DNA of 64,000 nt. Source: Limnanthes douglasii subsp. nivea. Lineage: Eukaryota > Streptophyta > Magnoliopsida > Brassicales > Limnanthaceae. A program made the position numbers and the translations under genes. Under the pieces are notes generated by a model. That model saw only the letters and a list, made by a program, of their open reading frames with translations. It made no database searches and had not been told where the DNA came from. Of the stretch, positions 22,655-36,100 are shown piece by piece (positions within the stretch are counted from its first letter, which is position 1; every line of letters begins with the position of its first letter). The stretch spans positions 4,639,670-4,703,669 of the forward strand of contig JAUPFV010000005.1 in NCBI GenBank assembly GCA_036936605.1, written 5' to 3'.

Positions 22655-23800
22655 TTAAATTAAACTTTTCCAAGTTGGCAAAAGTTTCTTGAAGATCAGT
22701 AGGTGAAACTCCTCTTCTAAGCTTTTCACCATTATATCATCAATATACACTTGCATATTTCTCCCAATCTGATCAACAAATTCTTTGTTTACGAACCTCT
22801 GATAAGTAGCCCCATCATTTTTCAACCCAAAAGGAATCACCTTGTAACAATGGAGACCCCCTATCTGTAACAAAGGTAGTGTGTTATTGGTCCGTCGGAT
22901 CCACCTGTATCTGGTTATAAGCAGAGAAGGCATCCATGAATGATAATAACTTGTTTCCAGATGTAGAGTCTACCAACTGATCTATCCGGGCGACTGGATA
23001 GAGATCTTTTGGGAAAGCTCTGTTGAGGTCAGTAAAGTCGATACACATACACCATTTCCCATTCTTTTTCTTTACTTACACTGGGTTGGCTGTCCACAAA
23101 GGATACTGAGACTCCTTTATGTGCCCCATCTTGGAAAGTCTGTCAACTTCTTGAACTATTACAATAACTTTATCCTTAGAAAAAGCTCTTCTTTTTTGCA
23201 TAACAGGTGCAACATCTCTCCGGATAGACAGCATGTGTGATATAACACTTACAGGTACTCCGATCACATGAGCATTGCACCAAGCAAAAACATGTTGATG
23301 ATTTTCCAAAAAGGACAACAATTTTTTCTTCAATTATGGAGCCATCTTGGAGCCAAATTTAACACTCCTTCCTTCAGCCAGAGAGTGGGTTTCAACTTCT
23401 TCGATTGGTATCAAAACACCATGGGTCTCTCTGGGGTCATCAATTTTACCCTCACCCTCAGAGGACCCCAACAACTGCTAATCTTCATTAATCCGAACTG
23501 CCCCCAGAGTCTTAGGGGCAAATGCAGTTGCATAACATTCTCTTGCTATTTTTTGGCTACTCCGGACAACTCCTACTTGTCCTTGAACTGCGTACTTTAA
23601 ACACTGATGGAGTGTTGAAGCCACAACATGCATCCTAAAGAGCCAGGAACTCCTAAAGATCGCATTGTAACATATGGGGCAATCTACAACAACGAATATT
23701 ACCCTGACCATTTTCTTGAAAGGGCTTTTTCTCAACGGTACATCCTCCTCAAATTCTCCGATTACATCCACAGAGCTTCCTGTGAAGCCCACTATGGATA
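22655..23800 (-). pseudogene. Gypsy protease and reverse transcriptase remnant
   Basis: The minus-strand pieces run in order. 23792-23478 is protease-like (VDCPICYNAIFRSSWL, then ARECY). 23333-23076 is the start of reverse transcriptase (HVFAWCNAHVIGV, then VMQKRRAFSKDKV and YPLWTANPV). 22933-22655 is the palm (CYKVIPFGLKNDGATYQRFV, then QVYIDDIMVKS, where YIDD is the catalytic box). Frameshifts separate the parts. RNase H and integrase are missing, so a deletion removed them next to 22655. Confidence 0.75.
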
Positions 23801-24002
23801 TGTTCGGACGCTAAATCACCACAGGATTCTTCATCTGTTTATAAGAACTTAAAAATAGAATATTGGCTGAGCTGCCAGTATCAATCAGAATCCGCCTGAT
23901 GTCATTGCCCCCAATCGAAGCTCCTATCACCACAACATCCTCATGAGGCCCAGCTATATCTCTTAGATCATCTTCATCAAAAATAATGAAGGGAAAAGGA
24001 AT

Positions 24003-25852
24003 TTAGGATTGATAAGAAGACATACCTCCCTCTAACTGAGTTGGTAGAGTGTGAACATGCCTCTTCCTTAAAGAAGTTGGCGCAATCATAATGTCCCCTC
24101 CGGATATAGTAAGTGACTCAAAAAAGCTTATGAGTCCGGACACTGTCTTAGTTTGTTCTGTTATAACCCCCACTTTATTCCGGCTTGGATCAGGATCCAA
24201 ATACTCTGATTCGACATCAAATCTTTCAAGTATTACCATAGACCCTTCCGGAGCAGATGTCCCCGTATTATTCGTTGGGCCAGTCCGATGAGCGTTGTCA
24301 GGCCTGTTTCCGCTTCTTCTCTTATCATAAGCTCCCAGCTTCCCCCTTTCAATAAGATTCTGCACTTCTTGTTTCAAAGCAATGAATTCTTCGATGTTGT
24401 GACCAATATCATGATGGTATTGGTAAAAATAAGTATTATAACTTTCCCTAGGAGATTGAAGTGTTGTCGGCTTCCTAAAATGCAATTCATCTTTTGTTTT
24501 GTCATAAATGGTTGCCACATTCTCTTCAACTCAGCAAACCACTCCGGTTGGACCCACGACCCTCGTTTATTCATGGACTTCTGGCTCTGGGCTAGATTAG
24601 GGTGGGATTGAGTCTGTTTGGCCCTATTGGGCCCCTGTCCGGTTTCTTTAGCCTTGTACCCAGACTGGTTCTGGTTTGGAGCAAATGGGACAGACCTCAC
24701 CTGCCTGTGTACTATAGTCTTCTTTATTGCATTTACGTTGATTTATTTTCCAACCTGATTCAGCAAACCGCCCCAAGTCATGGCCTTCTTCCTGGTTACT
24801 GAATCAGCCAGATTTCCAGGGTTAACCCTTGTCTCAAAGAAGCTATTGCTACCTGCTAAAAAGCAATCAGCTATATAGTCGTTCAGCAACTCATTTGGCC
24901 CTTGGGAATAATAGATAATAGTATCTTCATTGCCCTTCCCCTCCTTACTCCCTACAAACTGTCTTTGGAAAGCCATCCAAAATGTATCAAAGTTTCTGAT
25001 ACAACCTTGTGGCAAGCTGTTGTACCATTTCAAAGCACTTCCCGTAAAAGACTGGGAGAAGGCTCTACAAAGAAGTTTATCATCATCATCAAAATTCATC
25101 ATAAAAATTTTAAACTGCTCCAGATGGTTGTCTGGATATTTGCTCACATCATACTTCTCCATCTTAGTACTGTCAAACATCTTAGGAAGGTTTCTGGACA
25201 GTATTTTGGATGACAATGGCAATTGCCTCCAATTTCGACAACGACTGAAAACTGTGTCTTCATTAGGTGTTGCAAAAATACCTGGCTCGTCATGGAAAGC
25301 AAAAAGATCCATCAGTACCTCATCCACATGCCTGTGTCTATGGCTGTGCCTGTGAGACGACCCTTTTCCCAGATGCCTCTTTAGTCTTCCATGGCTATCT
25401 CTCTTTCTTGAATATTTTTTCACCAGCTTTTGCTTCTTACTCGACCTTCCCTCATCACTGTTTGATGACAAAGACTCCTCAAGCCCATGCTCATCTGAGG
25501 AGCTACCGGAGGACTCAAATTCTGAGCTCTCCACCGGCTTGGACCAATGAGATTTCTTGGAAATGACATGGGTCTTTTTTGTGCCCAAATGAGTCTTTGC
25601 TGATGGGTCGTTCTCCCTTGGGTTGTCAGTATGGTGAATGACTGACGCTTTTGATTTTTTCTTTAAACTCATCTCTGCTTTTTTAGTGGCCCTCAATGCT
25701 TCTATTTCAGCTTTTAATTTGTCTCGCTCTTTGATCGTATACTCATTGTTTTCTCCCACCACCTCCACCAGAGGTGGTGGAATTTCTTGCTCGTCCGAAT
25801 TCATCCGAACTGGTTTTTTTTGCTGGTTTTGAATGCTAGATTCAGGCACCAT
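24003..25852 (-). pseudogene. Gypsy gag remnant, frameshifted
   Basis: The frame opens at the ATG at 25852 and stays open to 24743 (369 codons). The N-terminus is a predicted coiled coil (NEYTIKERDKLKAEIEALRA). A Ser/Lys/His-rich spacer (RHSHRHRHVDE) follows. The capsid core near residues 230-330 has FTGSALKWYNSLPQG and FWMAFQRQFVG, the Retrotrans_gag signature. After a frameshift, other frames from 24700 to 24003 continue with YHHDIGHNIEEFIALKQEVQ, a degenerate nucleocapsid-like segment. It is not expected to be functional. Confidence 0.75.
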
Positions 25853-25867
25853 CGTCCTCCCGAATTC

Positions 25868-26187
25868 ATCCGAGATGATTTTGTCAAGTGTTTTGTAGAG
25901 TTTTAAGAGTATTAAATGTTTGGATTTTTTGTAGTCAGATATTTAAGCTGTCTGATTGTATTAAATGTTCATTACCCTCTTTAATGAAAGTAGTTGGGGT
26001 ATTTTATACCCTTAATTATGGACCCATGGGCTTTTTGGTCAAGTCATGAAACCGGGTCAAGTTTAAAGACCCATTTACTTAATTCGCTAATTAGCAGATA
26101 GCTTAGTCAAAAGGTGTTTAGTTATTTAATACTTTTGTCCTATCCGGATATCTCAATAAGCAGTGGTGGATTTATCCGGACTGACCA
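25868..26187 (-). repeat. right LTR, minus orientation, U5 end lost
   Basis: Its start (minus strand) TGGTCAGTCCGG corresponds to TGATGAGTCCGG in the internal LTR. The last bases of U5 and the primer site are replaced by a short segment GAATTCATCCGAG, which resembles sequence inside gag at about 25797. This suggests a small deletion or conversion. Confidence 0.65.
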
Positions 26188-26989
26188 AGGGGTATATTAA
26201 ACATTTGGTCATTACACATAAATAGAATTAGTTTGTTTTATATTTTGGGTTTCATTATAGCCAAAAGGTGTCTCAATACAACCTTGCCCTAAAAAATTAT
26301 AACCTTCCAAACAAAATTTACATCAAAACAACTCGTAATTTATTACTATAATTATCACAAAATTGTCAACTTTTAATTGAATTATAATTAATACTCTAAT
26401 AATTTCTACATATTATTTATAAAAAAACTTTAATAAAAATGACAGAAATAAAATAAAAAATATCAATATAAATAGTAGTTACTTTAATTACTAAAGTGTA
26501 TAATTTTTTCAAATAATTTTTAATTTTAAACTTTAAATCGATGAAATAATAATTTCATTTTCATTAAAATAAAATAAATTCATCATCCAATTAGTTAATA
26601 TTTACTAAAAAAAATTATATCGATCAATGTTATTTTTGTTATCAAATTACATGAATATGTATTAAATAAATTATACGAACCAATGTTCATTTATCGAGTA
26701 GGTTTTTTTATGTGTAAAAAACACGAAATAAAAATAAAAATAGTTTATACAAATATATGTAGCATACCTCGAGGGAATAGAAGATACACTAAAAAACGAG
26801 TCGACGTGAAAAATGGTGTAAGACTCTAAATCAATCATACGAAAGTAGAAAGTATCCAACATGAAAACATGAGAGATAGAGTAAAACATCCCTAGTACAA
26901 GGAAAATAGCATATGCAAAGAGGTCATCAACAGAAGTAGACAATGGACAAGGCCACCAAAGAGTGATAGGAGATCTGCAAAAGACAAGC

Positions 26990-29580
26990 AAAAAATACAA
27001 GTTAATAAAAATTAAGAAAATTACACAGACGTAGTAAATGACGGAAGATGAACAAAAAATTATTGCATTCCTTTCCCTGCAGACGTAGTAAATGACCGCA
27101 CCAAAACAAGAACGCCAAAGATGTCGTTTTGAGAAGAATACCAATTTGACGCCTCACAAATCCAAGATTGCCAGCAATTAGCGTTAGTCGAGAATCCCAA
27201 ATTAGAAATAACATGGTTCCAAAACCTCTTACTGAAGCTTTAATTATAAAGGATATGAGAAATAGTTTCAAAGTCCGAGTTGCATAAAGCACAATATAGT
27301 GGGATGTTTAGACCGCAACAGAAGCTTGTCTCGCGTAGAAATATTTCCCAGGATGGAAATCCAAATAATAAAAAAGTAATGAGGAATATTAAAATTATTT
27401 CATATTAGCCCGGCCCACGCTACGATTGGGATGGGTGTACGAATGACATTATAGGTGTCATTGATGGTGAAGTTGAGATTTTTCGTCTTCCCAGTCCAAA
27501 AAGAAACATCTTTGAAGTTGATATTATGTTGATGTAGAGTGATAATAAGATTATTAACCCTGTTGAAGATTGATGTGGTTCCTAGCTCTTGCCAATCTGA
27601 TATTAGATGACATATTCCAATGACCATTGCTGATGTTATTAGAGATATTGGGTTTTTCTCGAGCCTAGAATCTTTGATGATATTTTTGCCACAATGCGTT
27701 ATCCGAGCCGCCACGGATCATACCAATATAAGGTATCCAATCCATTGCCAATTGTCACCCTGTACAGATTACAAGCCATATGGAAAAAGTGTAATATTTT
27801 CCTCCAACTCCAAGAATGGGAAAAGGCAAGATCAAGGTCTCATAAATTATTATTTTTTTATTTTTTCAGATTTGATCAAGTCGCACAAGATAAAGTATTT
27901 GTTTTTACTAATGATAGACCAAAGATGTTCAAGAACAGTCGTCTGATTCTAGGTTTTTAGATTTAGAATCCCGAGGTCGCCCTCCCTTGTGGGAGTAGAA
28001 ACATTTAACCTGGTCACTTTGGCCTCGTGAATTTTCATATCAGGACCCGACCAAATGATACGAGATATATATTGCGATAATTCTTTGAGAATCCTAAATG
28101 AGAGGATAAAGATAGATGACCAGTAAACTTATCTCATGAATAAGATAAACTTGATAACCTAGAGCCTTCGCGCATAAGAGAGGTTCTTGGAAGTCCAAAA
28201 GTCAATCCTTGAGGTACATTTGTAAAGAAGAGGGCAACAATCTATGTGGGTGAGACGCCTAGTAACAAGGAGGACACCTAGATATTTAACAGGAAAGGTA
28301 CCTTCCTTATACATCAAAATAAAGATGAGGGCATGACAAAGATGGGGATCAACTTTCGATGTTATAGGTTAGAGAGGTAATATATAGGATGATCCAAGTG
28401 ATCATATTTTCTGGAAAATTCATCGCAGTAAGAATATCAAGAATGAGGTTCCAATAAATATTATCGAAAGATTTCATCAGCTCAACTTTGTGAGCAACTC
28501 TTTTGCCTCTACAATTAGCGTGATAACCACTTAAGAGTTCTTAACATCAAATGATGTTATCAGAGATGTTTTTACCAATAATGAAATTCGATTGAGATTT
28601 GTCAATCATATAAGGGAAGGAATCTTTATTGGTTAAATTTTGAAAGATGATCTTATAAACAATAATATATAGCACAATAAGTCTGAAATCAACAACAATC
28701 GAATGAGATTCTTTATACGGATGAGCGCGATGGAAGTAGAGTTCGAAAAAAAGTCACGAACTCCAGAATGAAAGAACTCAATAAACCCAATAAATAATTG
28801 AAGCCCTTGAAGAAACTAGAATTAAAGCCACCAGGACTAGAGGATTTGTTTCTATCGATAATGAATAAGGAGATCTTAGTCTCCTCCCACTCAATCCACG
28901 TCATTTAACCTGGTGGAGTGAAGGGACAAGTCTCTCTCTAAACCAGAGAAACCAAAGGGGTGTTTGGTTCTAAGAAAATCCTTGAAATAGCTCACAGTGA
29001 CCTTAGAAACACTGATAGAAGTAAATACATTAACTTCCGGATCATTGTTAATCTAGATAATCTTATTACGGAAAAAATGGTTTTTAATACTATTATTAAT
29101 ATCACCAAATAGAATCCAATTTCCTATATTTTGTTTTGAGAAAAGATGCTTCAGCATGACTAGGAAATATGAAAGACGAAGAAGCCTCAATCTCATTGGA
29201 AACAAGATCGGAGTTTAGAGGGTCTTGAGCAAGATATGATTGGGCATTGAAAAGGTATCTTGAACTTTAGATTCCATTGAGCTAATTTCACTATAATCCT
29301 TTTGGTTGAGACAAATTAACTCAAGTGGAAGACGATTGAGGTTATGGGAAATAAGACTCATCCTAGTAGAGTTGGTGGAAATATTCCAACTATTAGAGAT
29401 AATGTCTTTGAAAATGGAATATGGTTGCCATATATGGAAGATTTTAAGGGTTTTTCCCGACTCTTGTGAGGGAACCAAGGGTGAGAGTGACATGGACCTG
29501 AAGCAACTCTGATGGTCTAATAAACAACCATCGAATCCATTTTCTTCAAAAACTGATAGAGCAATTGTCAATAGCCATTA
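26990..29580 (-). pseudogene. LINE ORF2 remnant, minus strand
   Basis: The minus-strand pieces run 5' to 3'. 29571-29215 is the linker after the endonuclease (LNQKDYSEISSMESKVQ, like LNK..YS.I..RV). 28904-28713 is the reverse transcriptase start (DRNKSSSPGGFNSSFFKG, like NKAPGPDGF). 27714-27400 and 27292-27002 are the C-terminal zinc-finger region with cysteine-poor decay. There are many stops and frameshifts. No poly(A) tail or target duplication was defined. Confidence 0.6.
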
Positions 29581-29679
29581 AGATGATCATTTTTTAAATT
29601 CTTTCGCCCACTACGAATTCATTTGCACTTTTGACCACACTCTGATCACTCTCTTTCTTAGCACTATCCGAAATATCTC

Positions 29680-30607
29680 ATGATGGAAAAAAACTCTTAT
29701 TGCCTTCATCTCCAGATCAAGAAATCCCTCACCTCCTCTGACTTCAAACCTATTACTTGTTGCAATTTTATCTATAAAATCATTTTTGAAATACTTATTA
29801 ACACGATCAAAGACTCCTTCCATTTCCTATTCAACCCTCATAAATTTGCCTTTGTTCCGGGTCAAAGCATTCTAGATTACATGATTCTCTCTCATAAGTT
29901 GCTTCATGGTTACCACACAAATAGAATAGGCCTTTGGGCTTCTCTGAAGATCGATCTCATGAAGGTCTTCGATAATATAGGTTGGCTTTTGTTACTTGAT
30001 GTCCTTTATTTCATAAACTTATTTACTCGTCAAGAGGACCCTCTCTTTCATTTCCTCTTCATGTTCATCATGCAAGTTCTCAATTGCATCCTCAAAGAAA
30101 AACATATTCAACCCTCTTTTGGGTTCTACTGAAAATGCCAGAAGCTTAAGATCATCAACCGTTGTGTGGATGGTTTTATAATTTTTGATCACGCAAACAT
30201 CAACTTCATAAATCTCATCAAAGATATATTAACCATAACAAAAGTCAAATATTTCTCTTGGGTGTCTCCAACCCCATTCACCATTCTAGCACTTCCTTCT
30301 TTGGTTTTGAGTAGGGAACCCTCCTCTTCAAATACTTAAGCATCCTACTTACAATTTCACACATGAATTATAGAGATTGTAAGTCTCTATTAAATAAAAT
30401 TACTAGCAGAATCAACTCATGGATTTCTAAACACTTGTCCTACATAAGAAGACTCCAACTTATCAAAGTCGTCTTATTCGGGGGGCAGATTTATTGGTCC
30501 TCCGTTTTCATTCACCTTGTCTACACCATTAAATAACTCTCATAACTACGATTTATTTAGACGATCCTTGACCTTAAAATTTACTAGTTTGAATGTTGTT
30601 TGGTGCA
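29680..30607 (+). pseudogene. LINE reverse transcriptase fragment, left half
   Basis: Plus-strand translation gives FKPITCCNFIYKIIFEIL, then FAFVPGQSILDYMILSHKLL and LKIDLMKVFDNIGWLLL. Later come ISKHLSYIRRLQLIKVVLF and YWSSVFI. All are reverse transcriptase landmarks of plant L1-type LINEs. Frameshifts are present. The element resumes at 32306 after a 1.68-kb hAT insertion. Confidence 0.7.
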
Positions 30608-30615
30608 CCATCAAC

Positions 30616-31291
30616 TAGGGATGGCAATTTAAACCGAAACCGTGGGTACCCGAACCGAACCGAACCGACGGGGTGGGTTACCCGAAAAAGAAAAAAATAA
30701 ACGGGGCGGGTTATGGTTTTTATTTTTACTATCCGTTCGGGTTCGGGTTCGGTTTCGGTTTTGAATATTAAACCACGGGTAACTGCCCCGAACCCGCTCC
30801 GTAAAAATACCTTCCATCTCTGTATATATAAATATTATTTACTGATTTTATTTTTAGCCCGTTATAAAGACTAAATATTCAACTTTAATAATATTATTAT
30901 TAATTATAGCCCGTTATAAATATTATTTATTACCGTCTCTAATCTCTATGTAATCTAGCCCAATAATATTCCAAACCCTAAAAGAAAAAAAACCTTTCAA
31001 TATCTAATCTGTCTCATTTTCACTATCACTTCTCTCGTTTTTATCTCCTCACATAGAACCATCACTATTGTACCGACCGCCACGATTTGTTGCTCCGTTC
31101 TTTGGTTTTTTGTTGCTCCGTTCTTTGGCGCTTCCTTCCTAATATTCAGGTTTCTTTCTTTATTTCGATGATTTTTTTTTCTTTTTTTTTCTATGTTTTT
31201 GAGACTAATCGGTTCTTTTTATTTTTTCTCTCTAAAAATCGTTCATGTTATCTAAAAAATGATTTTACAATAACTTATTTCTCTTTGTCTA

Positions 31292-31335
<44 letters not shown>

Positions 31336-32297
31336 TATATAATGCATAGATCTGATACTGAATACTAAAATTCAATTTTTTTTATCATATAAAATATTTA
31401 ATTCTGAATATATATAAAAATATTCTATATATTTATTTATTCTATATTCAATTTTATATTTTTTTAGATATATCTATATATTCTATATAGATTTTAAAAT
31501 TTATTTTCGAATATATTCATATAAAATATTTAATTCTGAATATATATATAAAAATTTCTATATATTTATTTATTCTATATTCAATTTTATATTTTTTAGA
31601 TATATCTATATATTCTATATAGATTTTAAAATTTATTTTAGAATATATTCTATATATTTTATACAGAATTTATTTGTTTTTAACATATATATATATATAG
31701 ATTTCAATTTTTATATATCTTATATATTTTTAATTTCTAAATATATATACAAATTTGATATAGATTTTTTATGTAATATTTATTTTTTACTAAATACATC
31801 GATTTGTTATATGATTTTTTAATTTCGGAATATTTTTTTTTCTTTTTTTTCTATGATTTCTCGAGAAATAGTGTTTCTCTATTTTTTTAATTATATATAT
31901 GCAGTATAACTATATAATAATTTAAATGTTAAAAAAATTATTTAAATGTTTATTTTAATTTTATACGTTTGTTTTATTTAGAATATCAAGTCGATGAAGA
32001 TTATAATTTATGGTAGTATTTTGTTAAATTTATTGTTAGATTTTTACTTTTATATTTTATTTTTTACATATTTTGTTTATGTTCGGTTCGGGTTCGGTTC
32101 GGGTATCTACAACGGGTTTCTTCCGCGGGTAGTTCGCGGGTACCCGTGTGGGTAACCCGAACCCACGGATTCGGATTTGGTATGAAAAAAAAAATACCCG
32201 TCGGATTTCAGGGCGGGTTCGGGTATCAGTTATTTACTGCGGGGCGGGTTGTGGATATATAGGTACCCGCCCCCGATCCGCCCCGTTGCCATCCCTA
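30616..32297. mobile_element. non-autonomous hAT element nested in a LINE
   Basis: The ends are inverted, TAGGGATGGCAA and TTGCCATCCCTA. They are flanked by a perfect 8-bp duplication CCATCAAC (30608-30615 and 32298-32305), diagnostic of the hAT superfamily. Both subterminal regions are rich in GGTTCGGGTTCGG and GGGTACCCG. There is no transposase. Between 30950 and 31160 it keeps sequence like a gene leader (AAACCCTAAAAGAAAAAA, then GTTGCTCCGTTCTTTGG twice, and a possible donor CAG|GTTTCTT). An AT-rich filler with TA repeats (31300-31332) follows. It is probably a deletion derivative of an autonomous hAT element. Confidence 0.85.
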
Positions 32298-32305
32298 CCA
32301 TCAAC

Positions 32306-32560
32306 TTGCCCTCATGTGGGTGACCTTGGGATTCTTGAACTTAGGGTTCGTAATCAAGCGGCTGCCCGTAATAATTTATGGTCCATTTTGAGCAACAACA
32401 TCCCCTCAATCTGGTGAAATTGGATCATTATCAAAAAGTTTTATGATATATTCCTTTTGAATCTCCCTCCCGACTTCTCTAATGGATGGGGGTGAAAGAA
32501 AATTATCAAACTTAGGTGCCTTCCTTCCAATATCTATAAACATTTACACGTATACTATGA
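32306..32560 (+). pseudogene. LINE fragment, right half
   Basis: The translation LGILELRVRNQAAARNNLWS followed by IPSIW.NWI is the conserved GGLGI..L...N.AA....W.I segment downstream of LINE reverse transcriptase. It directly follows the target duplication of the nested hAT element and continues the LINE broken at 30607. Confidence 0.65.
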
Positions 32561-33188
32561 TTGTTGTCATTATTTGGGGCATACAACCTCAGTTTGAAAG
32601 AAACTGCAACAGAAAAAATAAACAAGTTATGACACTCACATGGATGTTCCTGCTATTTCAAATCCTCTTGAACAAAAAAAAGAAATAGATACAAAAAATC
32701 AAATCGATTGTTATAAATGAAAAAGATTCACGTGATGATAATACTATTATCAATGAGAAAGAGACATGCAAAGTAAACAAAGTAAATGATACATAACAAA
32801 AAGTGCAAACAACAAGACATGTGAGTAAATCAGATATAAATAATGAATGAGGGATCAATGTATAGATATCAACAATGAAACCACTGTAATGATAATGGAC
32901 TATTAAGGAGGCTGAAATCATAGAAACAATATTATATTTAGAAGCTGTAATTAGTCTAGTTAATTCTAGAAACTATGAAAATTTGACCTCAGAACACCAA
33001 ATCCTTAACAAGAAGAATATATAAACCTTACTAGTATCTCCCACCTTTAACAAAAAAAAAGTATATCAAGATTTCAACGAAATTTTAACCACGAAGCTTA
33101 AAGAAGCAAAAAATAAAAATAAAGATACCATAGTAGTCAAGACTCATCACACCAAAGGGTCCAACAGTTCCTCTAACAATAACATTAA

Positions 33189-36100
33189 ATGACCATAAAA
33201 ATCCTGAATTGGAACATCATAGGTGTCGGAAATCAGGATTTAAAGAGGAGATTTAAACATATCAGATAGAAAGCACAAGATTGACATCATTTCCTTACAA
33301 GATCCTTTGATCAAAGTTGACCATCTTGAAAAGAGAGCTAGAAGCACTGGATTTGAAAATTTTACTGCCAATATTAGCAACAAGATATGGCTCATATAGA
33401 ATGAAGATTTTAAGATTTATATTATCAAGATTCACCACAAATTTCTTAATGTATCAATCAACCATTCATCAATAGACTAATACTTTTATGCTACCATTGT
33501 TTATATACAATGTGTAAGACATCTAAGGATGGATCTTTGGAAAAACATTAGAACTTTATCTAACAATCCAATGGAATAAATTGTGCTGGGTCATTTTAAT
33601 GTAAACTCCATAGCGCATAAACAAATTGCTTGCTCTAATATATGTTTTAATAGTTTGGAAGACTTTAACAACATGATAATGGACTATTAATTGGAAGATG
33701 TTTGTTATTCATGCATAATAGTCTATATGTTAATTACTTTACTTAAACCAAATCCCACAATATGGCTAGAACTTATCCTGACCATACCTCTTTAAATTTA
33801 ACCATCTCTCAAGTTACTAAAAATGTCAAAACTGTTTTTAAATTTCAAAATATATGGATAGACCACCATGAGTTTCTTGACACAGTGGGACAAAGTTGGA
33901 ATCAAATAATCAATATCCTTCATATGAATGTATTTTGTAATAAATTAAAGAGACTTAAAAAAGTTGTTAAGATATGGAATAGAGAAAGAATTGGGAATAG
34001 TTTTTATGCAATTTTGGATGTTGTAGAAATTGTTAAGTCTTTAGAAATAAATATGGAATCTTCTCAAAGTATGGAAGATATGATTAAATTCTCGAAATCC
34101 AAATAAATTTACCTTAAATTTTTTGTTAAAGGAGAAATCTATGGGCAGCCAATGAGCTATACTAACTGGATTAAAGATGGTGATAAGAACACCTCTACAT
34201 TACATTCCTATGTAAAGAAAAGAATGAGAAGAAATAAAATTGCAAAGTATACTGGATTGTCAGAATTGGATTACTAATCAAAATCATAGAGGATTCATAC
34301 TTGGTCATATTATTAAAAAAAATACCTATGTACTGCAATCAAAGGATCCATGCTTGGTCATATTTTCCCTCATGGTCTAATGGCTACAATTATTTGTCTT
34401 ATCCCTAAGAATAATGATCCTATAGGCTGGAAAAATTATAGACCTATCAGTCTTTGCACTCTTCTTAATGAGATATTCTCTAAGATATCAAACAATAGAC
34501 TTTCCAAGCATCTGCCTAAAATAATATCAGATGTTCAAGAGGTGTGGCATTAAAAAACATCATGTTATCTAAGGAGCTTGCATATAACATCAACAAACAA
34601 ACACTTCAATGTAATGATAAAGGCGGACATGATCTATGCATTTGATTTATAATCTGAGAGTTTCATTCTTATTATTTTGAAGAAATTTAGTTTTAGTTCT
34701 GAGTTTTTATATAGGGGGCTAGTAAGATCAAATTTGTCTACATTTATATCATAATCAATAGAGAATCTATGTCTAATTTAACTCTAAGAAATGTATTAGG
34801 CAAGAGGATCCCTTATCTTATAGCCTCTTTATATAGCCGAAGAATACTTGCTTAGAGGATTGAACAAGCTGTTTATAGAAAACATAGCCATGAAATATAA
34901 AACCATGAGAAAATTAGTTATCTCATGTGTTGTTATTGTTGTTGACCTAATTATCTTTACCAATGGTGAAACATCTATATTTAATAAGCTGAGTCATTTT
35001 CTTCAGCACTGTTAGAATCTATCTTGTCAAGCTATAAATAAGGACAATATTAAAATAATTACTTTAGCTAAAGCAAATCATAACGAGCTAGTGGTCTTGA
35101 AATTCAAATTGGATTTAAAACTAGAAATCTCCCTACTACACACCTTAACATTACCCTAAACACAAATAATAAAGCTAGTAATCACGACTCTCTTGTTAAC
35201 AAAATAAAAGATAAGATCAAGGAATGAGAAAACACCCACCTATCATATGGTGGTAGGTTGGTCCTTATCTAAAATATCTTAATGAATCTACCAACATATT
35301 GGATTCAATGTAGTCTTGTCTCTAGAAATACTATTTAAATGATTGAAATGTTATTTAGTAGCTTTCTCTGGGGAACAACTGAAGCTACCAAAACTATTAG
35401 ATGAACTAAATGATCTAATATGTGTAAACCATATGAGGAAGGTGGCTTGAAAATAAGAAAATTTCAGGATCTCCACAACTCTTACTCATGTCAAATTTGG
35501 CATAAGTTTATAGACATGAAATATCTTTGGGGTAAATATACCTACATCTCGTATTGTAAAGATTATGATCCCTCTCAAGTTAGCTACTTGAACTTGGGAA
35601 AAGGTGATATTTGTTATTGGATAAATAAATGGTGCTCATATTCACCTTTTATAACTCTCAATATAGAAGATGATAATAGATGGTTTATATCTGAAGCAGT
35701 TAAAAGCTTCTAGGACAACAATGGATGGAATTCGGAAAAGCTAAAGATACTGTCATTCCCTCATATATTAGGTCTATCAAGAAAAAATATATCAAAAATC
35801 TCTAAGAGGACGTCATTACTCGGACTTTATCTAAAGATGGTTGTTTCAGAATTAAAGACACTTGGAACTGCATCAGAATAAAGCACAACAAATCCAATTT
35901 GTTTAATAAGATTTGGAATTCCGTAACTCTTAGAAAACGTTCAATCTTACTTTGGAGAATTCTTCACTGGATCCATATAGATTCTGTACTTATGAAAATG
36001 AAATTTTAAATTGTCTCCGAATATCAGTTTTGTGACAATTAAGAAAAAATTAACCACCTATTTGTATAGGTAGGATGACCTAGGATGTCTGAAATTATTT

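Larger units (their letters stand above)
20299..26187. mobile_element. Ty3/Gypsy insertion with inverted outer LTRs
   Basis: One insertion bounded by TGATGACTCCGG (LTR start, plus orientation) at 20299 and GGACTGACCA (LTR start, minus orientation) ending at 26187. It is flanked by the perfect 5-bp duplication AGGGG at 20294-20298 and 26188-26192. Inside, left to right: LTR(+), primer-site region and start of gag(+), then a junction, then primer-site region(-), full LTR(-), polypurine tract(-), a plus-strand accessory frame, pol and gag on the minus strand, and LTR(-). Both outer ends are thus U3 ends. All coding parts are broken. Confidence 0.7.
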
